Shown: positions 11,979 through 25,039 of the stretch, one piece after another | Numbering within the stretch: position 1 is the first letter of the stretch | How the letters are laid out: the number at the start of each line of letters is the position of its first letter | NCBI RefSeq assembly: GCF_036785885.1 | Contig: NC_092323.1 | Coordinates: 17,554,501 to 17,618,500 of the forward strand | Length of the DNA: 64,000 bases | From: Coffea arabica | Lineage: Eukaryota > Streptophyta > Magnoliopsida > Gentianales > Rubiaceae | Direction of reading: 5' to 3' | The notes under the pieces: model-generated | What the model was told of the DNA's origin: nothing | Seen by the model: only the letters and a program-made list of their open reading frames with translations | Databases searched by the model: none | Made by a program: the position numbers and the translations under genes

Positions 11979-12988
11979 TAGTCACGATCAGGATGGAAAA
12001 GCTTGAAATGAAAAGCTTGAGGAGCCAGGCTAAGATAATTGGGAGATTAACAACGATTGCAGGAGCCGTACTGGTGGTTTTGTAAAAAGGCCCAGTGCTG
12101 CTAAGGAGCCCTACATCTTCAGCTTCTGTACAACAGCCCGTACTTGTCCAGATCACAACCGGCATTAAACAATCGGATTAGGTCAAAGGTGGCGCCCTCC
12201 TCGCAAATTTTTTTTTTTTTGTCAATCGTCACTTTTTATCTATATTCTACTCTATTCTCCACGCAGGTGAATGCGCAATAACCTCCATTTAGTATATTTA
12301 TTAGGTAACATATTAAGAAACCAAAATTGTCTTTTACAATTTTAAAATATATTAATTTTGTCTTACTATTGGAATCCCCCTTGAATTTCTATAGATTTTC
12401 TTTCCTTTTTTCCTTCACATTGTTCCTTTGTAATTTTGAAGCCTTTCCTATTATCTTCTACTTTTTGAAAAAGATAAGAATTTTGAAACAAATTAAGAGT
12501 TTTGATTACTTTTGCTACATAAGAATGAACGCATAATATTCATTTGGAACTAATTTTTTTTTAGTAATATTGGTCTATGTAAGGGAAAGACTTATGGAGC
12601 GGAGACTTATGGTTGTTCTAATATTGTTATAATAGTAATCCTCTCTATATTTTTGTAAAATTGATGCAACCGTCAATACCAGTCACTCATGAATTTTTGA
12701 TAAAATTATTTATTATGAGTTAATCTTACATGCAGTGAAATTCAAATTAGTTCCCATACATCTAATGGTGATAGTTTATATATCGTCAGTATATAATTTA
12801 TACTTTGTGAGAGTAGCTATCACATAATAAACGTCATTATTGTAACTTGTCAAAGAATAAGTAATAGAACAAACAAGTAGCACCAAATCTCTAGGAATTT
12901 TAAGTTCAACATATTTTTGCTTACATGTTCACATTACCTTGACCTATTACTTTTCCATTTTTCACTAAGAAACTAGTAGTACTTTTTC

Positions 12989-14103
12989 ACTTGGGATCCT
13001 CGGTGACATATTTTCTATGCCAATCCAATGTCACCTCTAATATTGCGCCAAATGTCCTGTTATTATTTGCACTTTAATTTTCTAATAATTCAATTTGGTT
13101 TGATTTAACACAAGTTTTCTCTACCTTCTGAAACTTTGAACCAAAACTAACCGACCGGTCTAATTCATATACCAATCCTTTCATCATTGATTGCCTTCAA
13201 ACAAAATTGCCTTCAAACTCTTTCACCGTTGATTGCTTTGAAAAAGCCAAAAAGAGAAGTGTCCCTGAAGTAGCGTGCACCATTGCCTAATAAGCTGAAA
13301 GTTGAAAAAAGGCCTTGAAAGTTGCGTCACATTGCTGGCTGTTTGATCAAATCGTGATTTGCACCGCTGGAAATTCTTTCAGCTATATTGTTGGCTGTTT
13401 CCGATGAGGTCCACACTTTAACGACGCCGTCCTCCAGTGGGGTCGGGTCCAAATCATGGCATTTGCATACGGATTCAATCAATCTCGATAACAACTTGGC
13501 GTCGGGTCCTCCAGTGGGTCGGACTCGCCGTGGAGTTAGCCATGCGCGATGAGCTTCTGAACAGCATCGACGGCGGGCTCGGCGATCTTGAGGTGGTCGG
13601 AGTTGGCGGCGTTGATGAGAGGACTCAGAATGAGCTGGGAATCGGACAAAGAGAGGTCTAGGAGGACTCCAGCTGAGAACGTAGGTGCCGTGGCATCACC
13701 GCCGCCATCGGATTGGGCAGCGGAAGGAGTAGGAGTGGCAGGGCTTTGATTGGGTGAGGTAAGATGTTCGATAATGGATTTACACTCGGTGGAGAGTTTG
13801 GAATGCTTGCGCCAAGAGCTGTTCTTGATTAAATTGTTGAGATTGTTGTTCCATCTCTACAAGTCAAGTTTAAGGGCGCGGCAATTGTAATCTTGATCTT
13901 TAATGAAGAATCCCTATAACAACCAAAATTTTAGACGATCGGTTAATTTTGGTTCAAAGTTTCAGAGGTAGAGAAAATTTATGTTAAATCAAATCAAGTT
14001 GAATTATTAGAAAATTAAAATACAAATAATAACAAGATACTTGGCGCAATTTTAGAGGTGACATTGAGTTGGCACACGGAAAATGTAACCGAGGATCCCA
14101 AGT
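12989..14103. mobile_element. Pack-MULE carrying a BIG ARF-GEF fragment
   Basis: Terminal inverted repeats of about 180 bp begin ACTTGGGATCCTCGG at both ends. The 11-bp direct repeat AGTACTTTTTC flanks the element (12978-12988 and 14104-14114). The matching site in copy C (32812-32822) has one AGTACTTTTTC and no insert, which is a clean empty site. The interior (about 13380-13913) is G+C-rich and carries part of a BIG-type ARF-GEF gene in antisense to the WAT1 copies. No transposase is present. Confidence 0.93.
13450..13913 (-). pseudogene. Captured fragment of a BIG-type ARF guanine-nucleotide exchange factor gene
   Basis: BIG proteins activate ARF GTPases at the trans-Golgi and endosomes, and their N-terminal dimerisation region is strongly conserved. 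On the minus strand the frame from about 13860 to a stop at 13536-13538 reads KNSSWRKHSKLSTECKSIIE, then a low-complexity Pro/Thr/Gly linker, then LSDSQLILSPLINAAN and HLKIAEPAVDAVQKLIAHG. This is the order seen in plant BIG N-termini. After a stop and a one-base frame change the family sequence resumes as TGGPDAKLLSRLIESVCKCH (about 13517-13450). The Sec7 domain is absent. In-frame stops upstream of the segment and the frameshift show it is a dead capture, though its donor sequence must have been coding. Confidence 0.85.
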
Positions 14104-14439
14104 AGTACTTTTTCGGTCTATTATATTTAAACCTTATAACGATTATACTTATGAATAAACTAGATTTTTAGTCGTGCGATTCTTGATATTATGTACATAA
14201 TTATTATCACTAATCACTTGTGGATTCAAAAATAAATTTTGAACTGTTAATGTGTGTCCCCACTGAATAATATTAATATTCTAACTCCACTACTGAAGAA
14301 CAGTATATACGAGTTTACATCATTTTAAAAGATATACTTGCCATATATATGTGTCTAAAACCCCAACCCCACCTACCCCAGTCCTTGCCACCTTACTCAT
14401 ATACCTCCATGCTTCCTTGTTATGCACATAAGGTTTCAT

Positions 14440-14509
14440 CCCAAATGTTCTATTTTTTTTTTTTTTTTTTTTTTTTTGTCGACGAAGTGGGTGTCCCAAA
14501 TGTTCTATT
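14440..14509 (-). mobile_element. Severely truncated SINE insertion with 15-bp target duplication
   Basis: CCCAAATGTTCTATT occurs at 14440-14454 and again at 14495-14509. Between them is a 40-bp insert made of a poly-T run plus gtcgacgaagtgggtgt. Copy C has the target once and no insert. The short tail resembles the 3' end of the SINE at 38255-38448 (poly-T then gctgacggagggggtgt), so this is a 5'-truncated antisense copy. Confidence 0.75.
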
Positions 14510-14695
14510 AGCTTGATAGGATCCTTGATCATATCTTTTGGATTTGACACTCTAATATGGGCAAAAGCACAAGAAGTCAGTGGAGAGATATCACAAAAAG
14601 GTGCTAAGTTTTCGGAATCATCCAGCAAAAATTCTCCATTACCAGACAAATATGATGATTCAATTGAAGACGGACGTGCGCCTGTCACTTCTTGA

Positions 14696-15917
14696 ATAAT
14701 CAAACACGATTATTTTCTCAACTAGTAATTTACCCCTATTTTTTACCCTGTTTTGAGATATCTTGATTCTTGAGATTTCTTGAGATCTTGGACAGCAACG
14801 TGATGTAGATAGCACTTGGTGGATTTTCACGACAAACTCAAAGTTGTTCTTGTTCATGACTTCATGTACATATTTTGTTGTATGTTCTCCACAAATCTAT
14901 TCCATGTCACAGTATTCATTTGGCTTCTTACGGGTCTCCGTGATAACTGATAAGATTAGCGAATTTGGGTATTTCTAAATACTAGGGGCAGAGCCAGCTT
15001 ATGAGTTTTTTTTTTCCCTTTTTTTAATTTCTTTTATAGAAGCTAGTTTTCTAGTTTTTTAGAAAAATAAGTATAAAATTCTTTTGTATTTATAGCCTTA
15101 TTTTAAATCCGAACCGCACCGGCCTGTCTAACAATTGAACCGCCAACCGTTCTGCTTACTGGTTTGGGTAAACTTCCAAAGCCTTTAGTGATAAACAACG
15201 GTTAAATTTGCTTAGATTCGGAAGAACCAATCGGTTCAACCACTAACCCATTAAACCGAAATGAGTTTTAAAGAACTCACCGGCACAATAAACCAAATGT
15301 AATTATGAAAAAAAAAAATCCTTAAATTTTGGTCATATAGTCTCCAATAAATACAAGGCGAAGTTTAAAAACAATTAATATTCTATTGAAATTGGTGAAC
15401 TGCCATGACTATGATGATTACTTGGAGGCAGATCACAACCTTGGTTGTGCTTCTTTCTTTTGCAGCTATCTTTCTGAGTAAAATTCATTAACATCATCTA
15501 TCACCAGCAGCAGTAACAAGCAACACCTTTCTCTGCAAATAAACAATAGTACAATGGTCTTTTCTACATATATAATTAACATAACTTAAAAAATTTAACA
15601 GCTAATTATGAAAGATTGAAGATTAATCAACATATAGAATTAAAAAGTAGAAAGATAATACGGCATTAACGATAACTACGAGGATGGCTGATAGGTGATG
15701 GGGTTAATTATGAAGAAGCAGCAACTTCGTTGATCTTCTCAATTAATGGTGGACGCTATATAAAGTGTATTTAATTGTTGCGGTGAGTTGAGATTTGAGA
15801 GTTTAGACAATGCAAAAAAGAAGGGCAACCAAGGTCAAAAAAAGAGATTAAGGGGACCAAGTGTCTGGTGATTAAGGACTTTAGTCAAGAAACAATAATT
15901 ATCTTGCTAGTGTTGGT
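14696..15917. other. Spacer between B and unit 2
   Basis: No gene is seen. From about 15110 it matches 33650-33905 and 35897-36443 in unit 2 closely. It contains the empty Helitron site (AATTAATA/TTCTATTG at 15380/15381). The 400 bp before that (14700-15110) have no counterpart after C. Confidence 0.65.
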
Positions 15918-17010
15918 AGCGCCACTTTTCTAGTGACAATTCATTGCCACTTCTATATTTATGCCAAGTGTCCTGTTTATTTATTTGTCATGTGTTCTTT
16001 ATTTAAATTTCTTCTACCATCACGTGATAAGTGGATTTGGCACTGGATTTGGCACCGAATAGTGGCATAGAGGATCCCAATTGTTTTTTATGCTTCTGTG
16101 CAGTGATAATTCGTAATTAACGTGTTTTATGCTGTCACCTAGTTTTCAATCTTCCTTCTCTCCTCCTCCTCTCTTTCTTCTCTTTAAAAAAACTGTCTAA
16201 CTAAAACTCCCTTCAATTCTCTCATGGGAGCGAGATTAGATTTTTCTTATCTTTCCCGTGAGAGGAGCCCTTTCTATAGTTTCTTTTCATTTGTGTGAAT
16301 AAAATTTCTTCTAATATTTTCTAATGAGAGTTTCTTCTCTCCTTAGGATTATCTAGTGAGAGTTTTTTTCTCTCCTAAATTTTTCAGTGAGAGTTTTATT
16401 CTCTCTTAGGGATTCTGAGAGTTTTTGATAATTTTTTTCATTTTTCTTTTATTATATCTGAGTTTTTTCAGATTTTGATTATCAGATTTGAAATTTTTTG
16501 GATCTATTCGTCAAATCTTACCATAATATCTGGACTTGAAACAATTAATCAACAGATCTGGCAATTGGAAGCATGCATAGATGTTCGTAGAACTACAATT
16601 ATTTTATCGTATTTTTTAAATTTGGAGTTTTACAATGTAATTTTTATTATTTTTTAGATCTGGAGTATCCTTTTTTCAGATCTGTTCTTTGATATCTGTG
16701 TTTATTTGATGATGTAATTTCTGTCATTAGTGCATATTTTAATGAAATTATGCAAATTTTAAAGCAATTATGTTTTTTTTTAAAAAAAAATGTTTATAAA
16801 ATTTATAAAATAAGATATTTTATTGTCTCCACATGTTAAGTCCAATATCTAGTGCTTTGTTGCAATAGTATCACAACAACAAAAAAATTTTGATAAAATA
16901 TCATAATTTCATTAAAATCCACACTAATGGGAGAAATTACATCATCAAACATGCACAGATATCAAAGAATATAGCTGAAGAAAGGATATTACAGATCTGA
17001 AAAGATGGGA
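15918..17010. mobile_element. Truncated foldback element upstream of A2
   Basis: This is nearly identical to 7252-8345. It comprises the short insertion 15918-16078, then the left arm and core of the foldback element, cut off in the right arm about 120 bp before the A2 start codon. It shares its left flank (CTTGCTAGTGTTGGTAGC) with the complete copy at 36444, so both descend from one insertion. Confidence 0.7.
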
Positions 17011-17070
17011 GAGTCCTTCAATGGAGTTTCTAATAACCAAAAAGATGAAATGCACTAATAAAGCTTCAGA

Positions 17071-17085
17071 AGTATATGATAAATA
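17071..17085 (+). promoter_or_regulatory. Weak TATA-like element of A2
   Basis: AGTATATGATAAATA lies where C and D have GTATAAATA relative to the conserved AAAGGAAGATGG start context. The A copies have a few extra bases inside the TATA, so this may be a weakened box. The match at 8403-8417 in A1 is identical. Confidence 0.4.
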
Positions 17086-17130
17086 GTTCCAGTACGTAAT
17101 TCATATTTGCACTTAAAGAAAGAAAGGAAG

Positions 17131-19936
17131 ATGGTTAGCCGGGGAGAAAGATGTTGTCATGGAGAGGTGTTTCCTTTCACAGCAATGGTTACGGTCGAGT
17201 GCATCGATGTTGGTTTGAGCACCATCTTCAAAGCAGCCACCTTGAAGGGTTTGAATCATCACATTTTCATGTTATATTCCTCTGGAATTTCGGCTCTTCT
17301 TCTTCTCCCTCTTTGCTTCTTCTTCCACAGGTAATCTAAATCACAACCCTTCTTAATTTCCCTCTTCCCATATAAGTAACCTAGTAACTCATACTATTTA
17401 TCATACATATATTTTTCAAATCTTGACAGGAAATCTCAGCTTCCTCCACTTACTTTTGGTCTCCTTGCTAGATTTTTCTTCCTCGGGATTGTTGGGTATA
17501 TATATATACACGCATATATATCGACCTTTCTGATGTCAACCATGATAATATTCACTTATCTGTCTGTTTCTTCTAAAAGAGTTCATCAAACTTTTGTTCT
17601 GGATTTGACATTTCAGTTTTCTTGCTCAATATCTTGGATACAAAGGAATCGGGTTTAGCACACCAACACTTGCTTCAGCCATGACCAACCTTACACCAGC
17701 TACGACGTTTGTCCTGGCAGTGCTCTTAAGGTCCTCTTTTATTTTCATTTTAATGTCAATAACAATTTGTCACTGACACTTGTTTTGGAGCAAGCAAGAA
17801 TTAATAACAATTGATTTCTACAGTGAAGTTGTTTAATGATTTAATCCGTGACCTATGGCCTGGTGCATTTGGATAGGCCTTTACAAAAATGTTTTATTGT
17901 ACTCTTTAAACATTTAAAACTATTTCCTCGTTTTCGTGATCACTTTTTTATCTCAAGTAAATTATGTCACATAAAAATAGTATAGTATTATTCTTAACTA
18001 AAGTTTTCCAGCCTCAATCACAACTCAATCCTTCAGTACACACTCTTGCCTTTTTAATTTGCACATTATAGATGAAGAATATTGTAAAAAAAAATAAATG
18101 TACTTTTATACATTAGCCAACTAGAGCAAGGTTTCATGTCATTAACAGGATGGAAAAGCTAAAAATAAAAAGCTTTAGTAGCCAAGCGAAGATAATGGGG
18201 AGTGTAGTAACGATTGCAGGAGCCTTACTGGTGGTTCTGTACAAAGGCCCGATGCTGATAAAGAGTCCTGCATCCCCCTCTTTAGGTTTTGCTTTTGCAC
18301 AACAGCCAGCAGTAGGAACGATTATAACCGGCACCCAACAATCAGATTGGGTCAAAGGTGGTGCCCTCCTTGCTGCTAAATATGTATTAGGCTCCCTTTG
18401 GTATATTTATCAGGTAAATTTTTCTAAAAGAAAAAGAAACATTTCAAGAGCAAATTTTACAGGCCATGGTCGAACAACATTCAAGTGAGGGTGGGCAATT
18501 TCCCCTTCAACCTTTTCTCACAATTGCACCACTTGAAATTTCTTAAATTTCGTTTGGTTTTCCTTAACTTCGTCCCTTTTACATTCTTGAAACCAATGCA
18601 ATTATATCTCCTACGCTAAAAATTAAAAAGACAAAAAAAAGGAGCTATCAAGAAACAGCTACTACTTGATAACAGAAATAGAATTTAAGATTTTTTTTCT
18701 ACAGAAGAATGAATGTATATTTTTTATTTGGAACTCATTTTGCAAGTACTATAGTTTGTCTATTGTTTTGTGCTCCAATAGTATAATTATCCGTTTGTAG
18801 TTTTCAAAAGATTGATTGAAGTGTCAGTTATGATTTTTATTAGAGTTATTCATTATACAAGAGAATTGCTGCTAATTGTGTATTGCTCCTCAAAGTAGTT
18901 GTCTCCCCCTAACCTCAGGGTATCTATGGCTTTCCCATTTCAGGCTAAGGTTGTTGCGAAGTATCCAGCAGAACTGCTTGTGGTCTTCTTCTACAACCTA
19001 TCATGTGTGATCATAGCAGCACCTGTTTGCTTAATCGAGGTACCAAATTCAAGTGCATGGAATATGTTGAAACCTGATGTGCGGTTGTACTCGATATTGT
19101 ATGCAGTAAGTAAACAGATCGACCTAATTCATTTTGAATGCTAACATTCCAAACAATCATTTATATGATGTGCTAATTGCCTAATTAAATCCACTGCTCA
19201 TTGCCCATCTAGCTAGTTAGAATCGAATTCAGCAGCGTTGGATGCACTGAATTTTTTTATTTTTACTTTTTCCAGGGAGTACTAAATTCAGGGTTCGGTA
19301 TTCTAGTTCATACTTGGGGCTTACACGTAAAGGGACCTGTATATGTAGCTCTATTTAGGCCATTATCAATTGCCATTGCTGCAGCAATGGGATTCATTTT
19401 TCTTGGCGATAATCTCTACCTTGGAAGGTACATACCAATTGAACATGACAGCCAAGCACACACTACATATTTATGCACTTAATACAAGTATTGTTGGATT
19501 TCTGTAACAAGTTTACGGTTGGTGTACTTAATATATTATTTGATGTACACTCACGTATCCTTATTCATTTACGTTAACACTAAACCATAAAATAATGAGG
19601 TATGTAAGTTAACACTAAACGATAAAAAAAAATACAATAATCATATCCAATTGTACAAAATTCTAACCCTACTTGCCTTGAGTCTTGTATTTACATATAT
19701 ACATAAGGTTTAATATCAAATAATTTCGAACAATTTTAATTTGCAGCTTGATTGGATCCCTGATCATATCTTTTGGGTTTTACGTTCTGATATGGGCAAG
19801 AGCACAAGAAACCAACGGAGATATATCACAGAGAGGTGCTAAGTTCAGTGAATCTTCCACCGAAAGTGCTCCACTGTTAGAAGAATACAATGATTCAACA
19901 AACGAAGAAGAACATGAGCCTGGTACTGCTGCTTAA
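17131..19936 (+). CDS. WAT1-related (UMAMIT/EamA-like) transporter A2, seven exons, intact
   Basis: This is a predicted ten-segment membrane transporter of the plant drug/metabolite exporter family. Relatives move amino acids or auxin across the plasma membrane or tonoplast; the substrate here is unknown. Exons are 17131-17330, 17430-17495, 17617-17730, 18149-18413, 18944-19105, 19276-19427 and 19747-19936. All have GT-AG borders, total 1149 nt and encode 382 aa. The first EamA half spans roughly residues 14-158 (motifs [24 protein letters not shown]) and the second roughly 195-340 ([38 protein letters not shown]). An acidic C-terminal tail contains SAPLLEEY, a possible dileucine-type sorting signal. 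The organisation most resembles Arabidopsis At3g28050/At5g40240-type proteins. The start is supported by the context conserved in all four copies that keep exon 1. It is the only complete gene of the tandem array. Confidence 0.93.
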
Positions 19937-20847
19937 ATAACCAGAAAAGCAATTGTTTTTTGATCTAGTCATATACTCCTAATTGTTATTGTGTTTAGGG
20001 ATGTCGTAAGATTTCTTGGGGTAAAAAATGGAGATTTCTTGAGATCTTGCGCAGCTATGTAGATGAATATTTGTGTATTTTTACGACAGACTCAAGCTGT
20101 ACATGCAGTTATTTTATCGAGTGCTCTTTTGGATCTTTACGCGGTACAGCACTTATGATATTATTGTTTTTTGATTTGGTGACTAAGAAAAAGTGATTGA
20201 CTGATAAGATCAGGGAATCTAAGGTATTTTATAAATTCTACGGCATGATCAGCCGTGCGATGAGCGAGATCTTAGTGCAAGTTTATGACTTTTTTAATTT
20301 GTTGTTCACAAGGTAGCTTGCTAACTTTTCATATATACAAAAGTACAATCTTTATTTTGTATTTATAGAATAACGTAATAATACAAATTTGAGTCTCCAC
20401 ACACTTCAATTTTTTTTTTCACTCACTCTTCTCAACTCACAATTTACTCTTATAGTCAACTTTTCCAGCTAGTATCAATGAATACTTTTCTGGCAAATTT
20501 GCAGTTTTTCTTTTTTTTTTTTTTTTTTTTGGTAAGAAAAGGAGAATAAGTTAGCTAATTAAAATCTTGTACAACCATTAGCGGAAATGTGACTCCTCTG
20601 GCGTCATCAATACATAATTCCCTAACAAAAGGTGCAGGACCGAAAACAAGACAAGTCGTCTCCTTGTTGTCCTCCTTGCTTTACCATCAAATCTGCACAT
20701 TGATCCACTTTACTTCAAGGAAAGTATTTTTGGAAAATTTGACTTGCTGTCAGATTAAAGCTTGTAGCAGCTTCGAATGACAATGGTGGGGACTCTATCT
20801 TCAGCTTTGGTCTTCATTTCGTACATCATTGGGGGTTATATTTTCAC
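19937..20847. other. A2 3' flank
   Basis: It presumably contains the 3' UTR. From about 20205 it matches A1 downstream sequence (10040-10479). A T-run at 20510-20531 precedes a TGGTAAGAAAAGG block shared with 10160. No other gene is seen. Confidence 0.5.
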
Positions 20848-22309
20848 GGATGTTGCTGCGGTATGTTTAGTAGTCAAAGAAGAGGTGTGGAAAGTTGCTG
20901 CGGTATGATTGTGGCCACAAATGGTAGGAAAAGTATGTTGAATGGGCACGTGTAAAGGTCTTTTGTGACCTGAAACTTCAAGACCTGTTGGGCGTTGAAG
21001 TTAAGCGGAAAGGGGATAAGAAAAGTTGAGGGGATTCCAAAGCGTAAATATGAAATATGGAGTGCTTAAAATAAGCAACACTAAAAGTAAGAGGGTCGTA
21101 AGCGAAAGTGAGGCCAGCGAAAAAGGCGCGAAATGAAGAATTTAATAAATTTAAGCATTAAATTTATAATGAATAAATTATGGATTCCAACCTCAGGTGT
21201 TAAATTTATAATGAATAAATTATTACTTTATTTTAAATAAAACCCGTAAACCTGGTTTGTTAAATTATACATATAATCATTTATTATACAGGTATATTAT
21301 GAGTACTTACTAACTAAGGTACTAAGTTTTAATCAGTAATAAAACATCTTATCATTATTTCAAATAAACTTCCTAATACTACTTTGAGATAAGGTTTTAA
21401 TGTAAAAATTGTACATGTATTCCAAAAAATAGTAAATTTTGATCCTTAATCATTTTTATTACCATGTTATTAGTAAGAATTACTATTTATGTATAAAAAC
21501 TTACTATTATTTGAACTAAACTTACTCTTTTAAAAGTAAGTTTGGGATATAAAGTAGTAATCTATTTATTTAAAAATTAAGTTTAATATTTATTCCAATT
21601 TACCTTTTGAGGTATAAAAGTTACTAATTTATTAGGCTTAACTTACTATTTTAAATGGGAAACTTACTTCCATAATTTTAGGTGTTATTCTATTTAGGTG
21701 AATAGGTCCAACAATAAATCAAATGGTCGCTAAAAGTGCAACAACCTGTTATATTAAGTAAAAATTATTTTGCTACCATAACTATCGTTACTAAAACATC
21801 TATAGCTATATGTATTACAGAAGGGTTTTGGATAAGATGCTTCCAAAATTGTCAAAAGTTTGAATGCTATTTTAATAGAATTTTATATTTTTATAATTAA
21901 GAAATGTTTATCTCTTAACTAATCTTGTAACCGCTCCTCTAAATCCTATAATCATGCTCATGATTTCCCCACATTTCCCCCACGTTTTTCCCACTAACCC
22001 ATAAAATTCAAACTCCTAAACTTTAACTAACAGATAATAACCACCCTGTAAAATGATATCTGCAAATTCCAATTCACATCTCACATTTATTACTGACACT
22101 TATCATATCACTGATAGTAATAGCTAACCTTTAATTTAAGAAATTCACAACTACGAAAGCCAAGTATCCAAAATTTAGGATCATGTTTAAATTACAATTT
22201 TCACAATTCAACGTATCTTATTGTTATAATATATTTTACTCTCATAATCATTCACAAATTATAAAGGGATGTAAAAAATAAATAATTTTTTAATAAAAAA
22301 ATATTTCAA

Positions 22310-23046
22310 AGGTAGTTAATTCACACACACGCACACATATATACATATATATATATATTCTCATAATATAAACTAAAATTATAAAAAATTAGGAGGGCTA
22401 ACTTTGTTTTACACAAATATTTACATAATATGAATTAAAATTTTTAAAACTTTGGGAAAAAGGGACCTATGGCCCCGATTAGCCCCTATTAGTTTGGGAG
22501 TGTTTGGATAGCAGATTTTTTTAAATAATTTTTCGCTTGCATCATAAACATATTTTTCAATCCACCTCTTTATATTTTCAATCACCTTTTTATCTCACAT
22601 ACATCACATCAAAAAAAGTGATATCGTAATTATTCCAAATAATATTTCAAATAACACTCTATTCAAACAAATTTCAATAGCGTCTTAATTCCAAACCTGC
22701 AAGATTACAAAAGAGAAAATAACTGATCACAAAACGAATTTTACACTATGGTGATCCCCCTCAAATGTAGTTAATTCCTGTACACACACACATATACTTA
22801 TATATATTCTCATAATATAAACTAAAATTATAAAAAAAAATTGGATTGCCAACTTTATTTTACACAAATATTTATATAATATGAATTAAAATTTTTAAAA
22901 CTTGGGGAGGAGGGCTATGGCCTCCATTAGCCCCCATTGGTTCTATTATTGATTTCAATGGCATCTTAATTTCAAACCTACAAGATTACAAAGAAAAAAA
23001 ATAACTGATCACAAAGCGAATCTCACACCATAGTGATCCCAATGAA
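22310..23046. repeat. Direct duplication, about 460-bp period
   Basis: The block at 22310-22490 (TAGTTAATTC... to TTAGCCCCTATTAG) recurs at about 22765-22945. The following block at 22680-22770 (CTGCAAGATTACAAA...) recurs at 22960-23046. The first copy is interrupted by the MITE at 22497-22672. Confidence 0.7.
22497..22672. mobile_element. MITE of the TGTTTGGATAG family
   Basis: The ends are GTGTTTGGATAG and CTATTCAAACAA, with the internal hallmark ATCTCACATACATCACATCA. Four further copies are at 41554-41727, 41767-41933, 59881-60035 and 60485-60645. Confidence 0.75.
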
Positions 23047-23838
23047 ATTTTTAAAAAGATTCAACAAGTTCACTTCAAAAAAATACAAGTCTCGCTGAAC
23101 TTTTTTTATAGTAAGAACTCTTCAAAATTCAATAGAATTAATTAAACCATCAATATTAATCTTCATACTAAAAGTTGATTGGTGTAAAAAATGTTCGCAC
23201 CTTTGTACAAGATTATCAAATCGAATGCATAATGTTGGTAAGTATTTCATTTTAAAATCAAATAAAATATGCAATTATATTTATTTCTATCCATATATCA
23301 TTCATTCTCTAATATAAATTATTATTATTATTTTAAGATTCATCTTCAGCAAAAACACAATTCTTGAATAATATACAGATTTTGTCATACTTTGAACTAT
23401 TGTTAGACAAATCTTAAATTTTAATTATGTTGGTATATTTTTTTAACTTTTTTCAAATTAAAATGGTATAATCTTTTAATTTATTTTAATAATTTAAGCT
23501 ATGGGATGTTGCTGTGGTATGTTTATTGGTCAAAAAAGAGGTGTGGCAAGGTAAGGGAAAAGACGGGGCAAACGATTGTGACCATAGATGATAGGGGATG
23601 TGTCTTTGATGGGCACGTATAAAGGCATTTTATGACCTGGAATCTGAACAGCCGTTGGGTGTTGAAATTGAGTGAAAGGACCATATGAAAAGTTGGGGGA
23701 TTGGAAAGCATAAATGGGAAAGGTGGAGTGCCTAAAATAATCAACTGCCAAAGACAGAGGTCACGAGCGAAACTAAGGGCATTGAAAAAGGCGCCAAGCT
23801 TGACGGAGAAGCTAAACACTGTACGCATATAAAATGAA

Positions 23839-24743
23839 GGGATAATTTCAGAAACCTCCCCTGAGGTTTCAAGGTTTCATGAAATATCACCTAACTCCCC
23901 TGAACTTTTCAAAATCTCACTTAGCACCTTTGAAGTGATAGTAGGGTCATATGCTAATATCAAAGGTGATGAATTGTCAATAATACTCTCATATTTAAAT
24001 TTTCTAAACTTGTTTTTCTTTCTCTAATGTCAATGAAATATAGGATTTAATCAATGAAATATTCAGCGCATTTGAAAAAAAATAGCTGCAGGTTCTTTTT
24101 TTCCCATTTTTTTGTGTTTCACAACTTTATTTATTTATTTAGTTATTTGTTCATATTCATGTAGAGCGCAAGAGAAATAAAGTAACTAAAACTCCGAACT
24201 GCAGTTTTTCAAATTATGAGTTTTTTATAATAAAATTTTCATATTTCATACCCATAAAAATGTCAGTCTATTTTGAGTAAATTCTCTGTATGATATTGAA
24301 ATTGAATTTCATCTATTGCTGAGTTTTTTTGGCTCAAATGTATGCTTTTTACAGGCTAATTACCTTCAGTGCTATGGAGGGTTTTATTTATAGAAATGAT
24401 TTTAAAAAATATTTGCTTTTACTGTCTCTCTCTACTATAGAAATGACTATTGGTTGTAATATAAAATTTTATTAATTTTCATCTCCTCATTTTTAAGATG
24501 GTTCCAATTTAGTACTTTTTTTCCTTGGTTTGTAAAATATTCATTTTTCTATAGGCTAAGGGTATTAAAGGCACTAAAATAATCTCTCTCCTCAAACATG
24601 AATTTTTTAATATTACTTTTGGTTAGAAGGGTGATAATGTTACCAAAATGTCAATTCAAGGGGTGCTAAATGAGATTTTGAAAACTTCAAGGGAGCTAGG
24701 TGATATTTCATGAAACCTCAAGGGAGGTTTCTGAAATTATCCC
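23839..24743. mobile_element. Mutator MITE, GGGATAATTTC family
   Basis: The ends GGGATAATTTCAGAAACCTC and GAAATTATCCC are inverted. The flanks are TAAAATGAA (23830-23838) and TTAAATGAA (24744-24752), a 9-bp duplication with one mismatch. There is no coding content. Confidence 0.85.
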
Positions 24744-25039
24744 TTAAATGAACAGGAATTACCGCGAAAAGGGTATTCGTTATGGAGTTAGCGACTGAAA
24801 TAGATGCTTCAAAAATATATATTTGTATATATCCTACCATGTATGTCTATATATATATATATATTTGTGAATGGGATAATTTTGTACAAGCTCAGATGAG
24901 TGATATTTTCCCTCTGCCTTTCTGCGACCCCAAAATTTGTTTGCCAATCTCTAAAGTTTTAATGACCGTTATACAACTTTCAAAACAAATAAATTCATTT
25001 TAAATTTTTATTTGGGATTATTTCATAAACCAAATCGAG

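Larger units (their letters stand above)
11992..14695 (+). pseudogene. WAT1-related transporter copy B, pseudogene (exons 4 and 7 only)
   Basis: The exon 4 remnant (11992-about 12310) begins [17 protein letters not shown] after the splice AG. It has a stop where A2 has a Tyr (TAC to TAA, before KGPV), a second stop at the SDW Trp (TAG), a roughly 60-bp insertion after GGALLA, and a third stop, TCCATTTAG, shared with copy C. Exon 7 (14512-14695) reads [21 protein letters not shown] and ends in TGA with no internal stop. Exons 1-3 are lost through a deletion at about 11475, and exons 5-6 are absent as in C. A Pack-MULE (12989-14103) and a 40-bp retroposed stub (14455-14494) lie between the two exons. 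It cannot encode a transporter. Confidence 0.9.

Noticed and set aside
13437..13661. Plus-strand 74-aa open frame
   Set aside because: It is the complement of the captured BIG fragment, which is the strand with family similarity.
20848..23829. LTR retrotransposon made by the direct repeats at 20848-21140 and 23499-23829
   Set aside because: The copies are strongly diverged, have no TG...CA ends, primer site or purine tract, and the 10-bp duplication spans a larger insert.
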